Of a stretch of DNA of 64,000 nt, positions 35,296 to 45,045 are shown piece by piece; position 1 is the first letter of the stretch, and every line of letters begins with the position of its first letter. The notes under the pieces are model-generated. The model was not told the origin of the DNA. It saw only the letters and a program-made list of their open reading frames with translations, and did no database searches. Both the position numbers and the translations under genes were made by a program. The DNA is from Zwartia vadi (GTDB lineage Bacteria; Pseudomonadota; Gammaproteobacteria; Burkholderiales; Burkholderiaceae_B): positions 1 through 64,000 of the forward strand of contig NZ_JAUHHE010000010.1 of NCBI RefSeq assembly GCF_030410375.1, given 5' to 3'.

Positions 35296-36360
35296 TCAAA
35301 GTATGCGGCCTGTTCGTGCGAGGGAGCTCAGCGTCGCGCCCAAGATCAAGAGCAAGCCCAGCCCGATCAGGAGCGCCGTGACTTCAGTTGATTGATGCTT
35401 CTGTACCCGAACGGTAGTTGATAAAGATTGATAGATTTTTTTTAAGTCAACGCTGTTCGATGCGCGGTAATATTCGCCTAGAGTGATTTCAGATATTTTT
35501 TTAAGTGTCGACTCGTCAAGTTTGACCCGCATCGACACGCCTTGCGCTTTTAAAATGGTGCCCTCTGGCGTGCCAATACCCACAGTATGGATCCGAACCC
35601 CAAAGTCGGCAGCGAGTTGCGCCATTTTGATTGGATCGGGCCCGAAATTGCTTTGCCCGTCGCTCAGCAGCACGATTGCCGAGGACTTGTTTGAACCGGG
35701 TGCAACTCTAGCTGCTGCATCGGGACGTCTCGTCATGTCCAGAGGTCGTCCCGTATCGGTAGGTGGTGAGGGACGGTCCGCTTCAGTCAAAATCTTTTGT
35801 ACATCGATGCCTGTGCCTGGGATGAGTTCGGTGAGTGCGATCAGAATGCCGCTACCTAGAGCAGATCCCGTTTGTAGGGGGAGGCGTTCGGCAATACTTT
35901 TAAGGTGGTCTTTATCGGTTGTAGGCGCTTGAGCGAGTGCGGCAGTACTGGCAATGGTCACGATCCCAATTTTGACCTGTGGAGGTTGCATTGCAATAAA
36001 TTGATTGATCGCTGATTGTGCGGCTTCGATTCGGTTGGGTGCAATGTCGTCAGCACCCATGCTGCCAGAGGTATCGACGGCGAGCATGATGCTTTCCATT
36101 CTGGTTGGCAGCATTAAAACAGCTCTGGGTCGCGCCACACTAATCAGCAGGCAAATCAACCCAAGCAGGAAAATCATCGCCGATACATATTTTTTCCAGT
36201 TTTTAGACTGTTTGATCTTTGCATTCAGTGCGATATTCAGTCGTGCGGCGCGCGTTTGACGCAAGGCGAGAACGAGATATAGGGCTGCAAGCACAGGAGC
36301 TAGCACCAGAAGCCAGAGCATGGAGGGCCAGATAAAACTGATTGATTGAAGCGTCGGCAT
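35296..36360 (-). CDS. VWA-domain membrane protein, BatA-like
   Basis: 354 aa. Two N-terminal helices (about residues 10-30 and 55-75) precede a von Willebrand A domain with the MIDAS D-x-S-x-S in AVDTSGSMGADD and VLLSDGQSNFGPD. A C-terminal helix lies near 330-350 (LLIGLGLLLILGATL). It is the last gene of the MoxR / DUF58 / VWA set, only 2 bases after the DUF58 gene. Such sets are linked to envelope stress and enzyme maturation. A diverged second copy lies at 39418. Confidence 0.88.
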   Translation of the reverse strand: MPTLQSISFIWPSMLWLLVLAPVLAALYLVLALRQTRAARLNIALNAKIKQSKNWKKYVSAMIFLLGLICLLISVARPRAVLMLPTRMESIMLAVDTSGSMGADDIAPNRIEAAQSAINQFIAMQPPQVKIGIVTIASTAALAQAPTTDKDHLKSIAERLPLQTGSALGSGILIALTELIPGTGIDVQKILTEADRPSPPTDTGRPLDMTRRPDAAARVAPGSNKSSAIVLLSDGQSNFGPDPIKMAQLAADFGVRIHTVGIGTPEGTILKAQGVSMRVKLDESTLKKISEITLGEYYRASNSVDLKKIYQSLSTTVRVQKHQSTEVTALLIGLGLLLILGATLSSLARTGRIL

Positions 36361-36362
36361 AT

Positions 36363-37391
36363 TCAGCTGTTTTTGACACGGGTGGATTGTGTCGAGAAGT
36401 GATTGAAGGTATTACCTTGCCTGACCTGAGCTCTTTTTTTACGTAATCGTAAAAAGCGGAGCAACGAGCGATCAACGGTTTCAGTGGTGTCGAGCTCAAT
36501 ACAGTCAATGCTAGCGTTATTAAATACCTCGTAAAGAGCGTGTTCGACTGCTAAAGCTTGTTCAGCATAACGTTTGCGAAATCCAGCATCGTCTGAATCC
36601 AGTAATACCTGTTCGCCTGTTTCGATGTCTTCGACCAACAGCATGCCATATTCTGGCATCGCCCCTTCCATTGGATCCATGAGCCTCGCTGCGATCATAT
36701 CGTGTCGACTCGCTAGGGGCTTGAGTGCCGACTCCCACCCCGGGACACTGATGAAATCAGAGATTAAAAATACCGTCGATCTTCTTTGGATGACGCTTTG
36801 GGCGAGTGCGAGCAAGTCTTTGAGATTCGTTTCACCTCGTTCCTTCGTCACACTTTGCTTTTGCATGCGGTGAATCAAGTGCAAGATATGTGCGCGACTG
36901 GAGCGAGGGGCGATGATGCCGCTCGAGAGCGAACGAGGGCCTTCATACAAAATCGCACCGACACGATTGCCATGGCGTGTAAAGAGGCGCGCCAACGTCG
37001 CTACATAATTCAAAGCCAGCATCCGTTTGGTGACGGTACCCGAGCCAAAGTTGATCGAACCTGTGAGATCGACAAGAAACCATACTGTGATTTCACGTTC
37101 TTCCAAATGCTCACGAACAAAAGGTGTGCGCATTCTTGCGGTCACATTCCAGTCGATGTGCCGAATATCGTCGTGGGCTTGATACTCTCGCAGATCAGCC
37201 AGCATCAAACCCGAACCTCTAAAAAGGGTTCGAAAATCTCCCTGGAGTTGCCCGTCAAGTCTGCGGATGGTCGTCCACTCCAGTTGTTTCAATAAAACCT
37301 CTGGCTTTAAAAGAGGTGTTGTCCCTGCAGTCACATTGGACTGAGAAACAGGCGAAGCCGACTGTATGCCGCGTTTAAGAAATTCGAACAT
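36363..37391 (-). CDS. DUF58 domain protein
   Basis: 342 aa. The DUF58 block YQAHDDIRHIDWNVTARMRTPFVREH (residues about 75-100) and the VWA-like stretch WFLVDLTGSINFG mark the family. FLISDFISVPGWESALKPLASRHDM is also diagnostic. It overlaps the MoxR ATPase gene by 17 bases and is followed after 2 bases by the VWA gene, so MoxR, DUF58 and VWA form one operon. Partner roles in a MoxR-driven chaperone or metal-insertion system are known for the family; the client is unknown. Confidence 0.9.
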   Translation of the reverse strand: MFEFLKRGIQSASPVSQSNVTAGTTPLLKPEVLLKQLEWTTIRRLDGQLQGDFRTLFRGSGLMLADLREYQAHDDIRHIDWNVTARMRTPFVREHLEEREITVWFLVDLTGSINFGSGTVTKRMLALNYVATLARLFTRHGNRVGAILYEGPRSLSSGIIAPRSSRAHILHLIHRMQKQSVTKERGETNLKDLLALAQSVIQRRSTVFLISDFISVPGWESALKPLASRHDMIAARLMDPMEGAMPEYGMLLVEDIETGEQVLLDSDDAGFRKRYAEQALAVEHALYEVFNNASIDCIELDTTETVDRSLLRFLRLRKKRAQVRQGNTFNHFSTQSTRVKNS

Positions 37392-38406
37392 GACTCTCCA
37401 GTGGTTTGTCAGGCACTGGTATGGTCTTCATGATCTGATGGATGATTTCATCGGCGGTCAGACCCTCTGAAAGAGCTTCATAGGAAAGGACAAGTCGGTG
37501 CCTCAATACATCGGGTACGAGATCCAGGACGTCTTGTGGAAGCGCATAGGGCCTTCCTCGTAAAAAACCGAGTGCACGCGCACCTTCAATCAGTCCAATT
37601 GTTGCGCGTGGACTGGCTCCGAAGGTCAAACTATCCGCCAGGTGTGGAAGTCCTGCGCGTTCCGGGTCTCTGGTCGCTGCGACGATCTTGACAGCATATT
37701 GGATGAGGGCTGGATCGACATAACCTGAACGAGACTGTTTCTGGAGGTTTTGGATTTGTTCGATTGTGGCGACTGGCTTGATATCGATTGAGGGACCAAT
37801 CACGCGTTGAACGATGACAAACTCTTCGTCGTCCTTGGGATAATCGATCAGTATTTTCATCATGAAGCGATCGACTTGAGCCTCAGGAAGGGGGTAGGTA
37901 CCCTCTGTCTCGATCGGATTCTGTGTGGCCATTACCAGGAATGGCGCAGGTAATGGATGGGTATGACCTGCGATAGTGACCTGGCGTTCCTGCATCACCT
38001 CAAGCAAAGCGCTCTGCACTTTGGCAGGCGCGCGATTGATTTCATCTGCCAGGAGTAAATTCGTGAACACGGGCCCTAGCACTGTGCTGAATTCGCTGGT
38101 TTTTTGATTGTAAATCTGAGTGCCCACAAGATCAGCAGGCAGAAGATCGGGTGTGAACTGCACGCGCTTAAAGGAACCCTGAATGGCTTTTGCGAGAGTG
38201 TTGACTGTGAGGGTTTTAGCAAGACCAGGCACACCTTCAATTAAGAGATGACCCTGCGACAGTATTGCGATCAACATGCGCTCAAGAAAGACATCCTGAC
38301 CGACTACGACACGTTTGACTTCATACAGGACACGTTCCATCAATGAGGCTGTTTGCGTTGAGGACTCTAAAGCTCGACCGCCAATCCAGGCTTGTGTATC
38401 TTGCAT
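37375..38406 (-). CDS. MoxR-family AAA+ ATPase
   Basis: 343 aa. Walker A-like EGVPGLAKTLTVN, Walker B LLADEINRAPAKVQSALLE, sensor MATQNPIETEGTYPLPEAQ and the MoxR C-terminal block SPRATIGLIEGARALGFLRGR are all visible. MoxR proteins act as chaperones with VWA partners. The gene leads the DUF58-VWA operon and starts 21 bases after the HtrA-like gene on the same strand. The start gives an N-terminus of about 30 residues before the AAA core, normal for the group. Confidence 0.93.
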   Translation of the reverse strand: MQDTQAWIGGRALESSTQTASLMERVLYEVKRVVVGQDVFLERMLIAILSQGHLLIEGVPGLAKTLTVNTLAKAIQGSFKRVQFTPDLLPADLVGTQIYNQKTSEFSTVLGPVFTNLLLADEINRAPAKVQSALLEVMQERQVTIAGHTHPLPAPFLVMATQNPIETEGTYPLPEAQVDRFMMKILIDYPKDDEEFVIVQRVIGPSIDIKPVATIEQIQNLQKQSRSGYVDPALIQYAVKIVAATRDPERAGLPHLADSLTFGASPRATIGLIEGARALGFLRGRPYALPQDVLDLVPDVLRHRLVLSYEALSEGLTADEIIHQIMKTIPVPDKPLESHVRIS

Positions 38407-38427
38407 CGTTCGACTCTCTCTACAAGG

Positions 38428-39354
38428 TTAAAAAGGCGGGATGCCCAGCGCGCCACCAGCGCTTTCAATCGTGACTGCGAATCCGATACCGATAAAAGTG
38501 TTCGTTTGACTGGGGTTCATAATTGCAGTCACTATTCCGAGCACCTCGCCGGCCATGTTGATCAGAGGACCTCCAGAGTTTCCGGAATTGGCGGCTGCAT
38601 CGAACTGAATGAGGCCTTTTAATACGGGACCTCCCTCTGGTTTGTATTCGCGATTAAAGCCAGAAATCACACCAGCAGAAATCGAGGGACCGTATCCAAA
38701 GGGAAACCCGATCACAACCACCTCATCGCCTACGCTAGTGCCCTGACTCGAGCCCAGGGTGGCGGGTTCAAGATCATCCGGTATGAAAAGAGGCTTGATT
38801 GTGGCGAGGTCTTTATCCTTTTGAGCGGATACTAATTCAGCGGGTGACTCCAAACCGTCAGCGAACGTGACGATTAGACGTGGCGCGTTTTCGACGACAT
38901 GAAAATTTGTCAGGATCGTCCCGTCCTCCTTGATCACGACGCCTGTACCAATGCCCAGATTGCTATCGGAAATTTGAGTGCCGCCCAGAGACGAGAGGAT
39001 ATCCGTGCGGATGCGAACGACTGCCGGGGCTGCGATCGCGGCTGCCTTTGCCGCTCGGGAGGGAAGGTCTTTGGAGGAGAGCGTGTGCAGAACAGCCGCA
39101 TCAATCTGTTCTTGCGAGACACTTTGCGAGGCTGGAGCGTTTAGATTGAGTGCCAAGAAAAAAGCAGCGCAGATCGCTACGCCTGACACTAGCATGACGA
39201 GTCGTTCCGTCAAGCGCCTGTTGAAGCGCGTCTTTGAGTTTCTATGGACAGGGGAAACGATTTGGGCTTGCGTGTCAGAAGGGCGAGCTAAGTCTACCTC
39301 AGTGTGATTGGGGGATGAAGATTTGCGACGACTGTAGAGTGCAACGCGTTTCAT
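38428..39354 (-). CDS. Membrane-anchored HtrA-like trypsin-type protease without PDZ domain
   Basis: 308 aa from the ATG at 39354, the first start before the basic N-terminus MKRVALYSRRKSS; an ATG at 39399 and further upstream starts would run into the divergent gene. One membrane helix lies near residues 48-68. The catalytic triad blocks are TNFHVV (His), DKDLATI (Asp) and SGNSGGPL (Ser). The protein ends 20 residues after GFAVTIESA with no PDZ domain, shorter than DegP/DegS. It is the first gene of the MoxR operon and likely acts in the periplasm. Confidence 0.85.
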   Translation of the reverse strand: MKRVALYSRRKSSSPNHTEVDLARPSDTQAQIVSPVHRNSKTRFNRRLTERLVMLVSGVAICAAFFLALNLNAPASQSVSQEQIDAAVLHTLSSKDLPSRAAKAAAIAAPAVVRIRTDILSSLGGTQISDSNLGIGTGVVIKEDGTILTNFHVVENAPRLIVTFADGLESPAELVSAQKDKDLATIKPLFIPDDLEPATLGSSQGTSVGDEVVVIGFPFGYGPSISAGVISGFNREYKPEGGPVLKGLIQFDAAANSGNSGGPLINMAGEVLGIVTAIMNPSQTNTFIGIGFAVTIESAGGALGIPPF

Positions 39355-39417
39355 CTTGAACTCATTATCAGCAAGCGGTGATAAAGTGTGACTTATCATA
39401 ACGCTGAGAACAGATTC

Positions 39418-40485
39418 ATGCGCCTTATTTGGCCAGAATTTTTGTGGTGTTTTGTTTTGATCCTGCTTGTGCTGCCTTTGGCCTATATTTGGCTCTTGAG
39501 GCGTAGGCGGCGGGTGGCGTTGTCTTTTTCTAGCGTGACTGTCATCCGACAAGCGCTTGGCCCATGGGGCGTATGGCGCCGTCACATCCCACCTGTTTTA
39601 CTGTGGCTCGGCCTGTTGCTCGGGACCTTTAGCCTCACGCGTCCGACTGCGCAGATCACGCTTCCAGCGGATTACATGACGTTGATATTGGCTGTGGATG
39701 TCTCGCGGAGCATGCTTGCCGAAGATGTCGAACCTAATCGCATCAAAGCCGCTCAAGCGACAGTCAATAGCTTCTTGCAAGATTTACCAAGCAATATTCG
39801 TGTTGGTATCGTGACCTTCGCGGGTACCGCTCAGCTCGTTCAGCAAGTCACGGATAATCGGGATGACTTAATTGAGGCGGTAGATCGTATTCAAGTGCAG
39901 AGGGGGACAGCGACAGGTAGCGGTTTGTTGTTAGCACTCGCTACGCTATTGCCTGATTCTGGTGTGAATGTTCAGGCGGCGATTTATGGAGGCGATTTCG
40001 CACGAAGGGGAATGAGTGGCGGTTTGCCTTCGGCGCCTGTTCCTCTCGCGCAAGATGCAGGTACGCCACGTGCAGTGGTGCCCCCGGGATCTTATGCCAA
40101 TGGTGCGATTATTTTATTGTCTGATGGTCGACGAACGAATGGTCCCCATCCTCTGGCTGCAGCGAAACAAGCCGCTGAGCGGGGCGTTCGTGTCTACACG
40201 GTCGCCTTCGGGACGCCGCATGGATTTATACCGGGTTGGGATGGGAATAATTTTTATACCCGAGTAGATGAGCGATCTTTACAAGCGATTGCGGCGCTCA
40301 CAGAGGCTGAGTTTTTCCGCGCTGAAAATTCGAAATCGCTCGAGCAAGTGTATAAACACTTGTCGAGTAAATTTTCCCTCGAGCGACGAAATACCGAGGT
40401 GACGGCAATCTTTGCCATAGCAAGCCTTTTATTGATATTGCTCGCGGCTGCACTATCGCTGATCTGGTTTCGCCGAGCGGGCTGA
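39418..40485 (+). CDS. Second VWA-domain membrane protein, BatA-like
   Basis: 355 aa from the ATG at 39418; a GTG at 39388 would add 10 residues and overlap the divergent gene's leader. N-terminal helices lie at about 8-28 and 55-75. The MIDAS D-x-S-x-S is in AVDVSRSMLAEDVEPNR, and IILLSDGRRTNGP follows. A C-terminal helix AIASLLLILLAAALSLIW closes it. It is divergent from the HtrA-MoxR-DUF58-VWA operon and clearly homologous to the gene at 35296, so the pair resembles BatA/BatB split over two strands. Confidence 0.87.
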   Translation: MRLIWPEFLWCFVLILLVLPLAYIWLLRRRRRVALSFSSVTVIRQALGPWGVWRRHIPPVLLWLGLLLGTFSLTRPTAQITLPADYMTLILAVDVSRSMLAEDVEPNRIKAAQATVNSFLQDLPSNIRVGIVTFAGTAQLVQQVTDNRDDLIEAVDRIQVQRGTATGSGLLLALATLLPDSGVNVQAAIYGGDFARRGMSGGLPSAPVPLAQDAGTPRAVVPPGSYANGAIILLSDGRRTNGPHPLAAAKQAAERGVRVYTVAFGTPHGFIPGWDGNNFYTRVDERSLQAIAALTEAEFFRAENSKSLEQVYKHLSSKFSLERRNTEVTAIFAIASLLLILLAAALSLIWFRRAG

Positions 40486-40505
40486 GGCGAGTGAATTCTC
40501 GCCTC
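40484..40505 (+). terminator. Stem-loop after the second VWA gene
   Basis: GAGGCGAG (40484-40491) and CTCGCCTC (40498-40505) form an 8-bp GC-rich stem overlapping the stop codon, followed by GTTTAATT. The T tract is weak. Lying between two convergent genes, it may terminate both. Confidence 0.5.
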
Positions 40506-40519
40506 GTTTAATTCAACGC

Positions 40520-42559
40520 TTAATTAACGATCGAAATTAAACTGCTGTAATCGTCTTTCCATAGTTTAAAGTTTTTAGGTGCCTCGATGTTTGTAGCATC
40601 AACGAGTTGCACGTTCTTGAAAAAGTTTTTGTCCTTGCTGATCAAGGCCCATTCGGAGCGATAGCCCTCGTTTCCGTCTGTGCCTTCATGCGTGACAACT
40701 TTGATGTCTTGACCAAAGGCATCCGCTGCGGACTTCACTACCGGTCTCAAATTCAAAAAACGATTGGTAATATGAAGAGCCAAGACCCCATCAGGCTTGA
40801 GATGTCTGAAGTAGTGGCTAAACGCTTCCTGGGTCAAGAGGTGAACGGGGACAGAATCTCCCGAGAATGCATCGATCACGAGCACATCGAATTTTTGCTC
40901 AGGCTCTTGCTCGAGTTGAAGGCGTGCATCACCTAAAACATACTCCATTTGCGCAGGGCTTTTAGACAGGAAAGTGAAGTTTTGCTTGGCAACTTCAATC
41001 ACTTTTGGGTTGATTTCATAAAAGCGATACGTGTCTATGGATCTACCGTAACCGGCAAGCGTTCCAACCCCAAGACCCACCACACCAACTTTTATTGGAT
41101 TCGAGGAGTCTGATTTAATGAGGATTGCTTTGCCGACTCCACTTTCACGAACATAGTAGGTTGTGGGTTCGAGTGCTTTCTTAGGATCAATGAACTGGCT
41201 TCCGTGACTGATTTGACCGTGTTGCATGGTTTTATAGCCACTTTTTTCATCGGTATACACTTTCAACGTACCGTAAAAGTTTCGATGACTGAGTTCGATA
41301 CCAGTCGAGTCATGCATATGATCATTGATGCGGATTGCGCTGATCAAGACTAGAAAGCCCATCATGCCTAAAGCGGAAGCAGCCCACAAGCGTGAATCTT
41401 TGAAATTCTTTTTTGATAAAAATACGAGTGCGATCACCAGACCGGATAGGATGATTCCGATCGACAACTCATAGTTTTCGGTGAAAAAAGAGGGCGCAAT
41501 GATCCCTACAAAGAAACCGCCCATGACGCCGCCTACTGCCAGCATGAGGTAGTAGGTGGTCAGATAACGCGAGTTTGGTTGCTGTCTGGCAAGTTCGCCG
41601 TGGCACACCATGCAGACAATAAAAAATGAAAAGAGGTTAATGCCCATCGACGCGAGCACGGGCAACTGATTCAAGCCCATTGTCGGTAAGTATGTGAGTA
41701 CAAACAATGCCGCGACAAACAAGGGTAGAAAAATTTTACGCTTGTACCAGCTGCTACTTTCAAAACAGATTATGAAAGACAGCAGGTAGAGGGCGAGCGG
41801 TGCAACCCAGATCATTGGGATCGGCGCAATGTTTTCCGTTAGAAAACTCGTATCTGCCACCATCAGGATGGATGGACATGCCGCCAGCAAGACCCACATC
41901 GTTAACTGTGAAGCTTTAGGTGGGGGCGAATGGTCAGAGTCTGTTTGAACCAGAGCCTTGCTGTTGCGATTACGCCAAGCCAGCAGGCCGCATGCTGCAA
42001 CAAAGATTAAATACAAACCGGACCAACTGTAGGACTGCCATTTTGTTGGCAGAGCGGGTTCGAACGCAATTGGGTATGCAAGCAAGGCGAGCATGGAACC
42101 AAAGTTTGAAAGTGCGAATAGTCTGTAAGGAATACCTCCAGTTCTTTCTCTTGCAAACCAGGCTTGAATCAGAGGGCCTGTTGTAGACAGAACAAAATAG
42201 GGTAGACCAATCGACACAAGCAATAAGCCAAGAATTTGAAGGGTCGGGTCTTCGCTGCCGTCTGGTTTCCAGAGCTCGCTGGCTGCAAGAGGAAGAATGC
42301 TCAGGCTGACTAAAAGTAAGGTGATGTGAAGAATACTTTGTTTAAATGGACTCAGTGCTTTAACGATCCAGTGGGAGTAGACATAACCGAAAAGTAAGAT
42401 CGCTTGGAAAAACAACATGCAGGTCGTCCAGACTGATGCCGATCCGCCAAACCATGGCAAAATCATTTTGCCAATGAGAGGTTGGACTTGAAACAAGAGA
42501 AAAGCACTCAGAAAAATCGTCAAACCGTAATGGAATGTCAGTCGAAGGTTATATTTCAT
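40520..42559 (-). CDS. Membrane-fused spermidine-synthase-like protein
   Basis: 679 aa. The N-terminal 420 residues form about 11-12 hydrophobic helices (for example FLSAFLLFQVQPLIGKMILPW). The C-terminal 230 residues are a methyltransferase-fold domain with VGVVGLGVGTLAGYG, FYEINPKVIEVA, YVLGDARLQL and VLVIDAFSGDSVPVHLLT, as in spermidine synthases. This fused form is widespread but its reaction is not established; aminopropyl transfer is possible. A cupin-like gene lies 15 bases upstream on the same strand. Confidence 0.85.
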   Translation of the reverse strand: MKYNLRLTFHYGLTIFLSAFLLFQVQPLIGKMILPWFGGSASVWTTCMLFFQAILLFGYVYSHWIVKALSPFKQSILHITLLLVSLSILPLAASELWKPDGSEDPTLQILGLLLVSIGLPYFVLSTTGPLIQAWFARERTGGIPYRLFALSNFGSMLALLAYPIAFEPALPTKWQSYSWSGLYLIFVAACGLLAWRNRNSKALVQTDSDHSPPPKASQLTMWVLLAACPSILMVADTSFLTENIAPIPMIWVAPLALYLLSFIICFESSSWYKRKIFLPLFVAALFVLTYLPTMGLNQLPVLASMGINLFSFFIVCMVCHGELARQQPNSRYLTTYYLMLAVGGVMGGFFVGIIAPSFFTENYELSIGIILSGLVIALVFLSKKNFKDSRLWAASALGMMGFLVLISAIRINDHMHDSTGIELSHRNFYGTLKVYTDEKSGYKTMQHGQISHGSQFIDPKKALEPTTYYVRESGVGKAILIKSDSSNPIKVGVVGLGVGTLAGYGRSIDTYRFYEINPKVIEVAKQNFTFLSKSPAQMEYVLGDARLQLEQEPEQKFDVLVIDAFSGDSVPVHLLTQEAFSHYFRHLKPDGVLALHITNRFLNLRPVVKSAADAFGQDIKVVTHEGTDGNEGYRSEWALISKDKNFFKNVQLVDATNIEAPKNFKLWKDDYSSLISIVN

Positions 42560-42574
42560 TTTTATTTTTTACAT

Positions 42575-43435
42575 TCAATTTGCAAATTTAAGGGACTCTG
42601 GCAAAGGATACTCATCCTCATTACAGACTTTGCCAGTTAGAAGCGAAAAATCCTTTCGTGGTGGTGCGAAAACCTCAACAAGCCTGGTTGGCGCCTGGCC
42701 AATGGCCTGACTAGTATGGATCACTTTATTGGGAATGATAGTCATCGAAGGCGCCTCGAACAGCAGGTGTTGATCCTCTTTCCAGTCCGTATAGTCGGGT
42801 GTCCAGGGATAGCGCAGATGATGGACGTGCTGACCGGCAAGTGTGATGGCAGCTTGTTCAAAATCAGCATGGGCATGCGGAGTCATTTTTCGCAGGTCCC
42901 GAGGCTTTGTTTGCGTGGTGAAGGCATTGATCATCAGGCAACGGGTTCTGAAAAGCCTCATTTTGTCATCAGGCTTGATGTAATCCGGTAGGTGATATTG
43001 GCGCAAGCGGTAGCCATTCACCGGCATCGGCCAGTCTTCGAGTGGGGCTACATCAGGAGCAGGCTCAGAATACCCGTCATGATTGATTGCGATGTTTGCC
43101 AGGTCAGTGCTGCGCGAAGTAAAGAATCTATAGAGGTAGCCCTCAGACAACATTTCGATGCGGCTGTTGCCTGGCGGAACAATGAAAAGATCGTCACCAG
43201 TCGATTCGAGCGCATCTCCGCTCGCACTAATGTGCGCTGCAACATTTTCAGGTAATAGAACAACATGTTCGTCTGGATCATTTTCACGTAGCAAAATGCT
43301 GCCCGCATTTGCATGCGTCACAACAACAATAAAGTTATTTGCTCGAGAAACCCAATGCTTGATGCCTGACTCGACCAGTGTTGGCGGAGTGTCGTAACAC
43401 GCATGTGTATGAGCGGTCCGTATTGGTTGCGACAT
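42575..43435 (-). CDS. Bicupin-like protein, possibly metal-dependent
   Basis: 286 aa from the ATG at 43435, as the 14 residues before it are hydrophobic and not protein-like. Two jelly-roll halves seem present: VVLLPENVAAHISASGD with DDLFIVPPGNSRIEML in the first, and MTPHAHADFEQAAITLAGQHVHHLRYPW in the second, where H-x-H and a later H suit a metal site. FEAPSMTIIPNKVIHTSQAIGQ completes the second barrel. It is divergent from a Bug receptor gene, which often signals a catabolic enzyme. Function is not assigned. Confidence 0.65.
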   Translation of the reverse strand: MSQPIRTAHTHACYDTPPTLVESGIKHWVSRANNFIVVVTHANAGSILLRENDPDEHVVLLPENVAAHISASGDALESTGDDLFIVPPGNSRIEMLSEGYLYRFFTSRSTDLANIAINHDGYSEPAPDVAPLEDWPMPVNGYRLRQYHLPDYIKPDDKMRLFRTRCLMINAFTTQTKPRDLRKMTPHAHADFEQAAITLAGQHVHHLRYPWTPDYTDWKEDQHLLFEAPSMTIIPNKVIHTSQAIGQAPTRLVEVFAPPRKDFSLLTGKVCNEDEYPLPESLKFAN

Positions 43436-43540
43436 TGTGCGTTGTCCTATATTTGAAAACAGGATAAGGTAGAGCAATGGATTGTCTAATCATCGCCCCG
43501 GCAAAGCAAGCGACAAGTCCGACCTCTAAAAGGAAAATAA

Positions 43541-44518
43541 ATGAAGTCAAGATTTGCTTTAACTTTTCTAGCAGTTTTGAGTGTATTGGGTGTAAGCAGC
43601 GCAACAGCGCAAGCGCCTGCAAAAGAACCGATTCGTTTAATTGTCGGCTTTGCACCCGGAGGACCTTCGGACATTGTTGGGCGAATTGCGGCTGAAATAT
43701 TGAGTGCCAAACTCGGGACAACGGTTGTCGTTGAAAACCGCGCCGGAGCAAGTGGTGCAATCGCTGCGGATGCGGTGGCCAACGCCAAGCCAGATGGTCA
43801 AACGCTTCTCGTGAATGTCACTGCAGATATCGTGAATCCCGTGATCAATAAAACCCCCAATCAATTTATCAATAAACGTTTTGAACCTGTCGCGTTACTT
43901 GCCACGGCTCCCAATGTACTGGTAGTCCACCCAGACGTTCCAGTTAAAACGGCAAATGAATTGATCGCTTTTTTAAAAAGTGACAAGGGTAAAAATTCAT
44001 TGAGTTACGCTTCGGCGGGCTTGGGTACCGTGAGTCATCTGTCCGGATTGCTGTTTGCGAATGCCGCAGGCGTTCCGATGGTCAATATTCCGTACAAGGG
44101 AACAGCCGCCGCACAAGTTGATTTGCTAGCGGGTAGGGTGCCGGTTATGTTCGACAGTCTAAGCAGCGGTTTGGTGAACGCAAAAGCAGGTAAGGTAAAG
44201 GCGCTGGCGGTGACATCACCGAAGCGTTGGCCGTTGGCGCCTGAGCTGCCTACGCTCGAGGAAGTCGGTCTGCCTGAAACTGACATGATGGCGGTGTTTG
44301 GTTTGCTTGCGCCAGTCGGCACACCCAAACCTGTGGTGGACAAAATTTCGGCTGCACTTCTGGAGGGGATGCGTTCTCCAGAGGTCCGCAAAAGAATCAA
44401 CAATATGGGAGCTGAGCCTGGTGATTGGAGTCCACAAGAGTATGGTGCTTATTTGAATAAGCAAGTCGATCGCTGGCAATCATTCGCGGCACAGGGCAAG
44501 CTTGATATCAATAAGTAG
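43541..44518 (+). CDS. Bug/TctC family periplasmic solute receptor
   Basis: 325 aa, ATG at 43541 with AAGGA about 8 bases upstream. The signal peptide ends SATAQ at about residue 24. Blocks: IRLIVGFAPGGPSDIVGR, VVVENRAGASGAIA, VPMVNIPYKGTAAAQ and ALAVTSPKRWPLAP. It is divergent from the cupin-like gene (105 bases between). The VOC gene starts 137 bases downstream and may or may not share its transcript. Confidence 0.93.
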   Translation: MKSRFALTFLAVLSVLGVSSATAQAPAKEPIRLIVGFAPGGPSDIVGRIAAEILSAKLGTTVVVENRAGASGAIAADAVANAKPDGQTLLVNVTADIVNPVINKTPNQFINKRFEPVALLATAPNVLVVHPDVPVKTANELIAFLKSDKGKNSLSYASAGLGTVSHLSGLLFANAAGVPMVNIPYKGTAAAQVDLLAGRVPVMFDSLSSGLVNAKAGKVKALAVTSPKRWPLAPELPTLEEVGLPETDMMAVFGLLAPVGTPKPVVDKISAALLEGMRSPEVRKRINNMGAEPGDWSPQEYGAYLNKQVDRWQSFAAQGKLDINK

Positions 44519-44655
44519 TCCGAACTGATTGAGGCAAAGTGTGCGGCAATGATTAAGATTTGAACCTGAGAGGAATAACTGGCATGACAGGGCTGGTAAG
44601 ATCCTTGCAAGGCCGACAGTTCCGTAGGTTATTTTTAAGTTTTTTTGGAGAATAT

Positions 44656-45039
44656 ATGTTTAGTCACGTAATGGTAGGCACCAACGATTTAGATGCGTCG
44701 AGAAAATTTTATGATGCCGCTTTGGGCGCCTTGGGTATCAAGCCTGGTGCCTTGAATCGTGATACGCGATGCTTTTATAGAAGTCCCACAGGCGTATTTG
44801 CCGTGACGTTACCTTTAGACAATAAACCAGCTACTGCTGCAAATGGCGGCACAATCGGTTTTGCTGCCCAGTCTACCGAGCAAGTCGATGCTTTTCATGC
44901 CGCGGGAGTGGCTAATGGTGGCGTCACTTGTGAAGATCCCCCAGGTTATCGTGAGGGCCCTGCCGGCAAAATGTATCTGGCCTATTTACGAGATCCGGCT
45001 GGAAACAAAATTTGTGCGATGTTCAGAGCTCCTAAATAA
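44656..45039 (+). CDS. VOC (glyoxalase/bleomycin-resistance) family protein
   Basis: 127 aa from the ATG at 44656, with GGAG 5 bases upstream; an in-frame ATG at 44560 gives a poor leader. FSHVMVGTNDLDASRKFYD is the standard opening of a VOC fold, and MYLAYLRDPAGNKICAMFR its end, with likely metal ligands His4 and the acidic sites in the second half. Members are lyases, isomerases or dioxygenases; the reaction here is unknown. Confidence 0.88.
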   Translation: MFSHVMVGTNDLDASRKFYDAALGALGIKPGALNRDTRCFYRSPTGVFAVTLPLDNKPATAANGGTIGFAAQSTEQVDAFHAAGVANGGVTCEDPPGYREGPAGKMYLAYLRDPAGNKICAMFRAPK

Positions 45040-45045
45040 TGAAAC

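Noticed and set aside
41920..42186. Open frame antisense to the membrane spermidine-synthase-like gene
   Set aside because: It overlaps well-supported membrane helices on the other strand and lacks any feature of its own.
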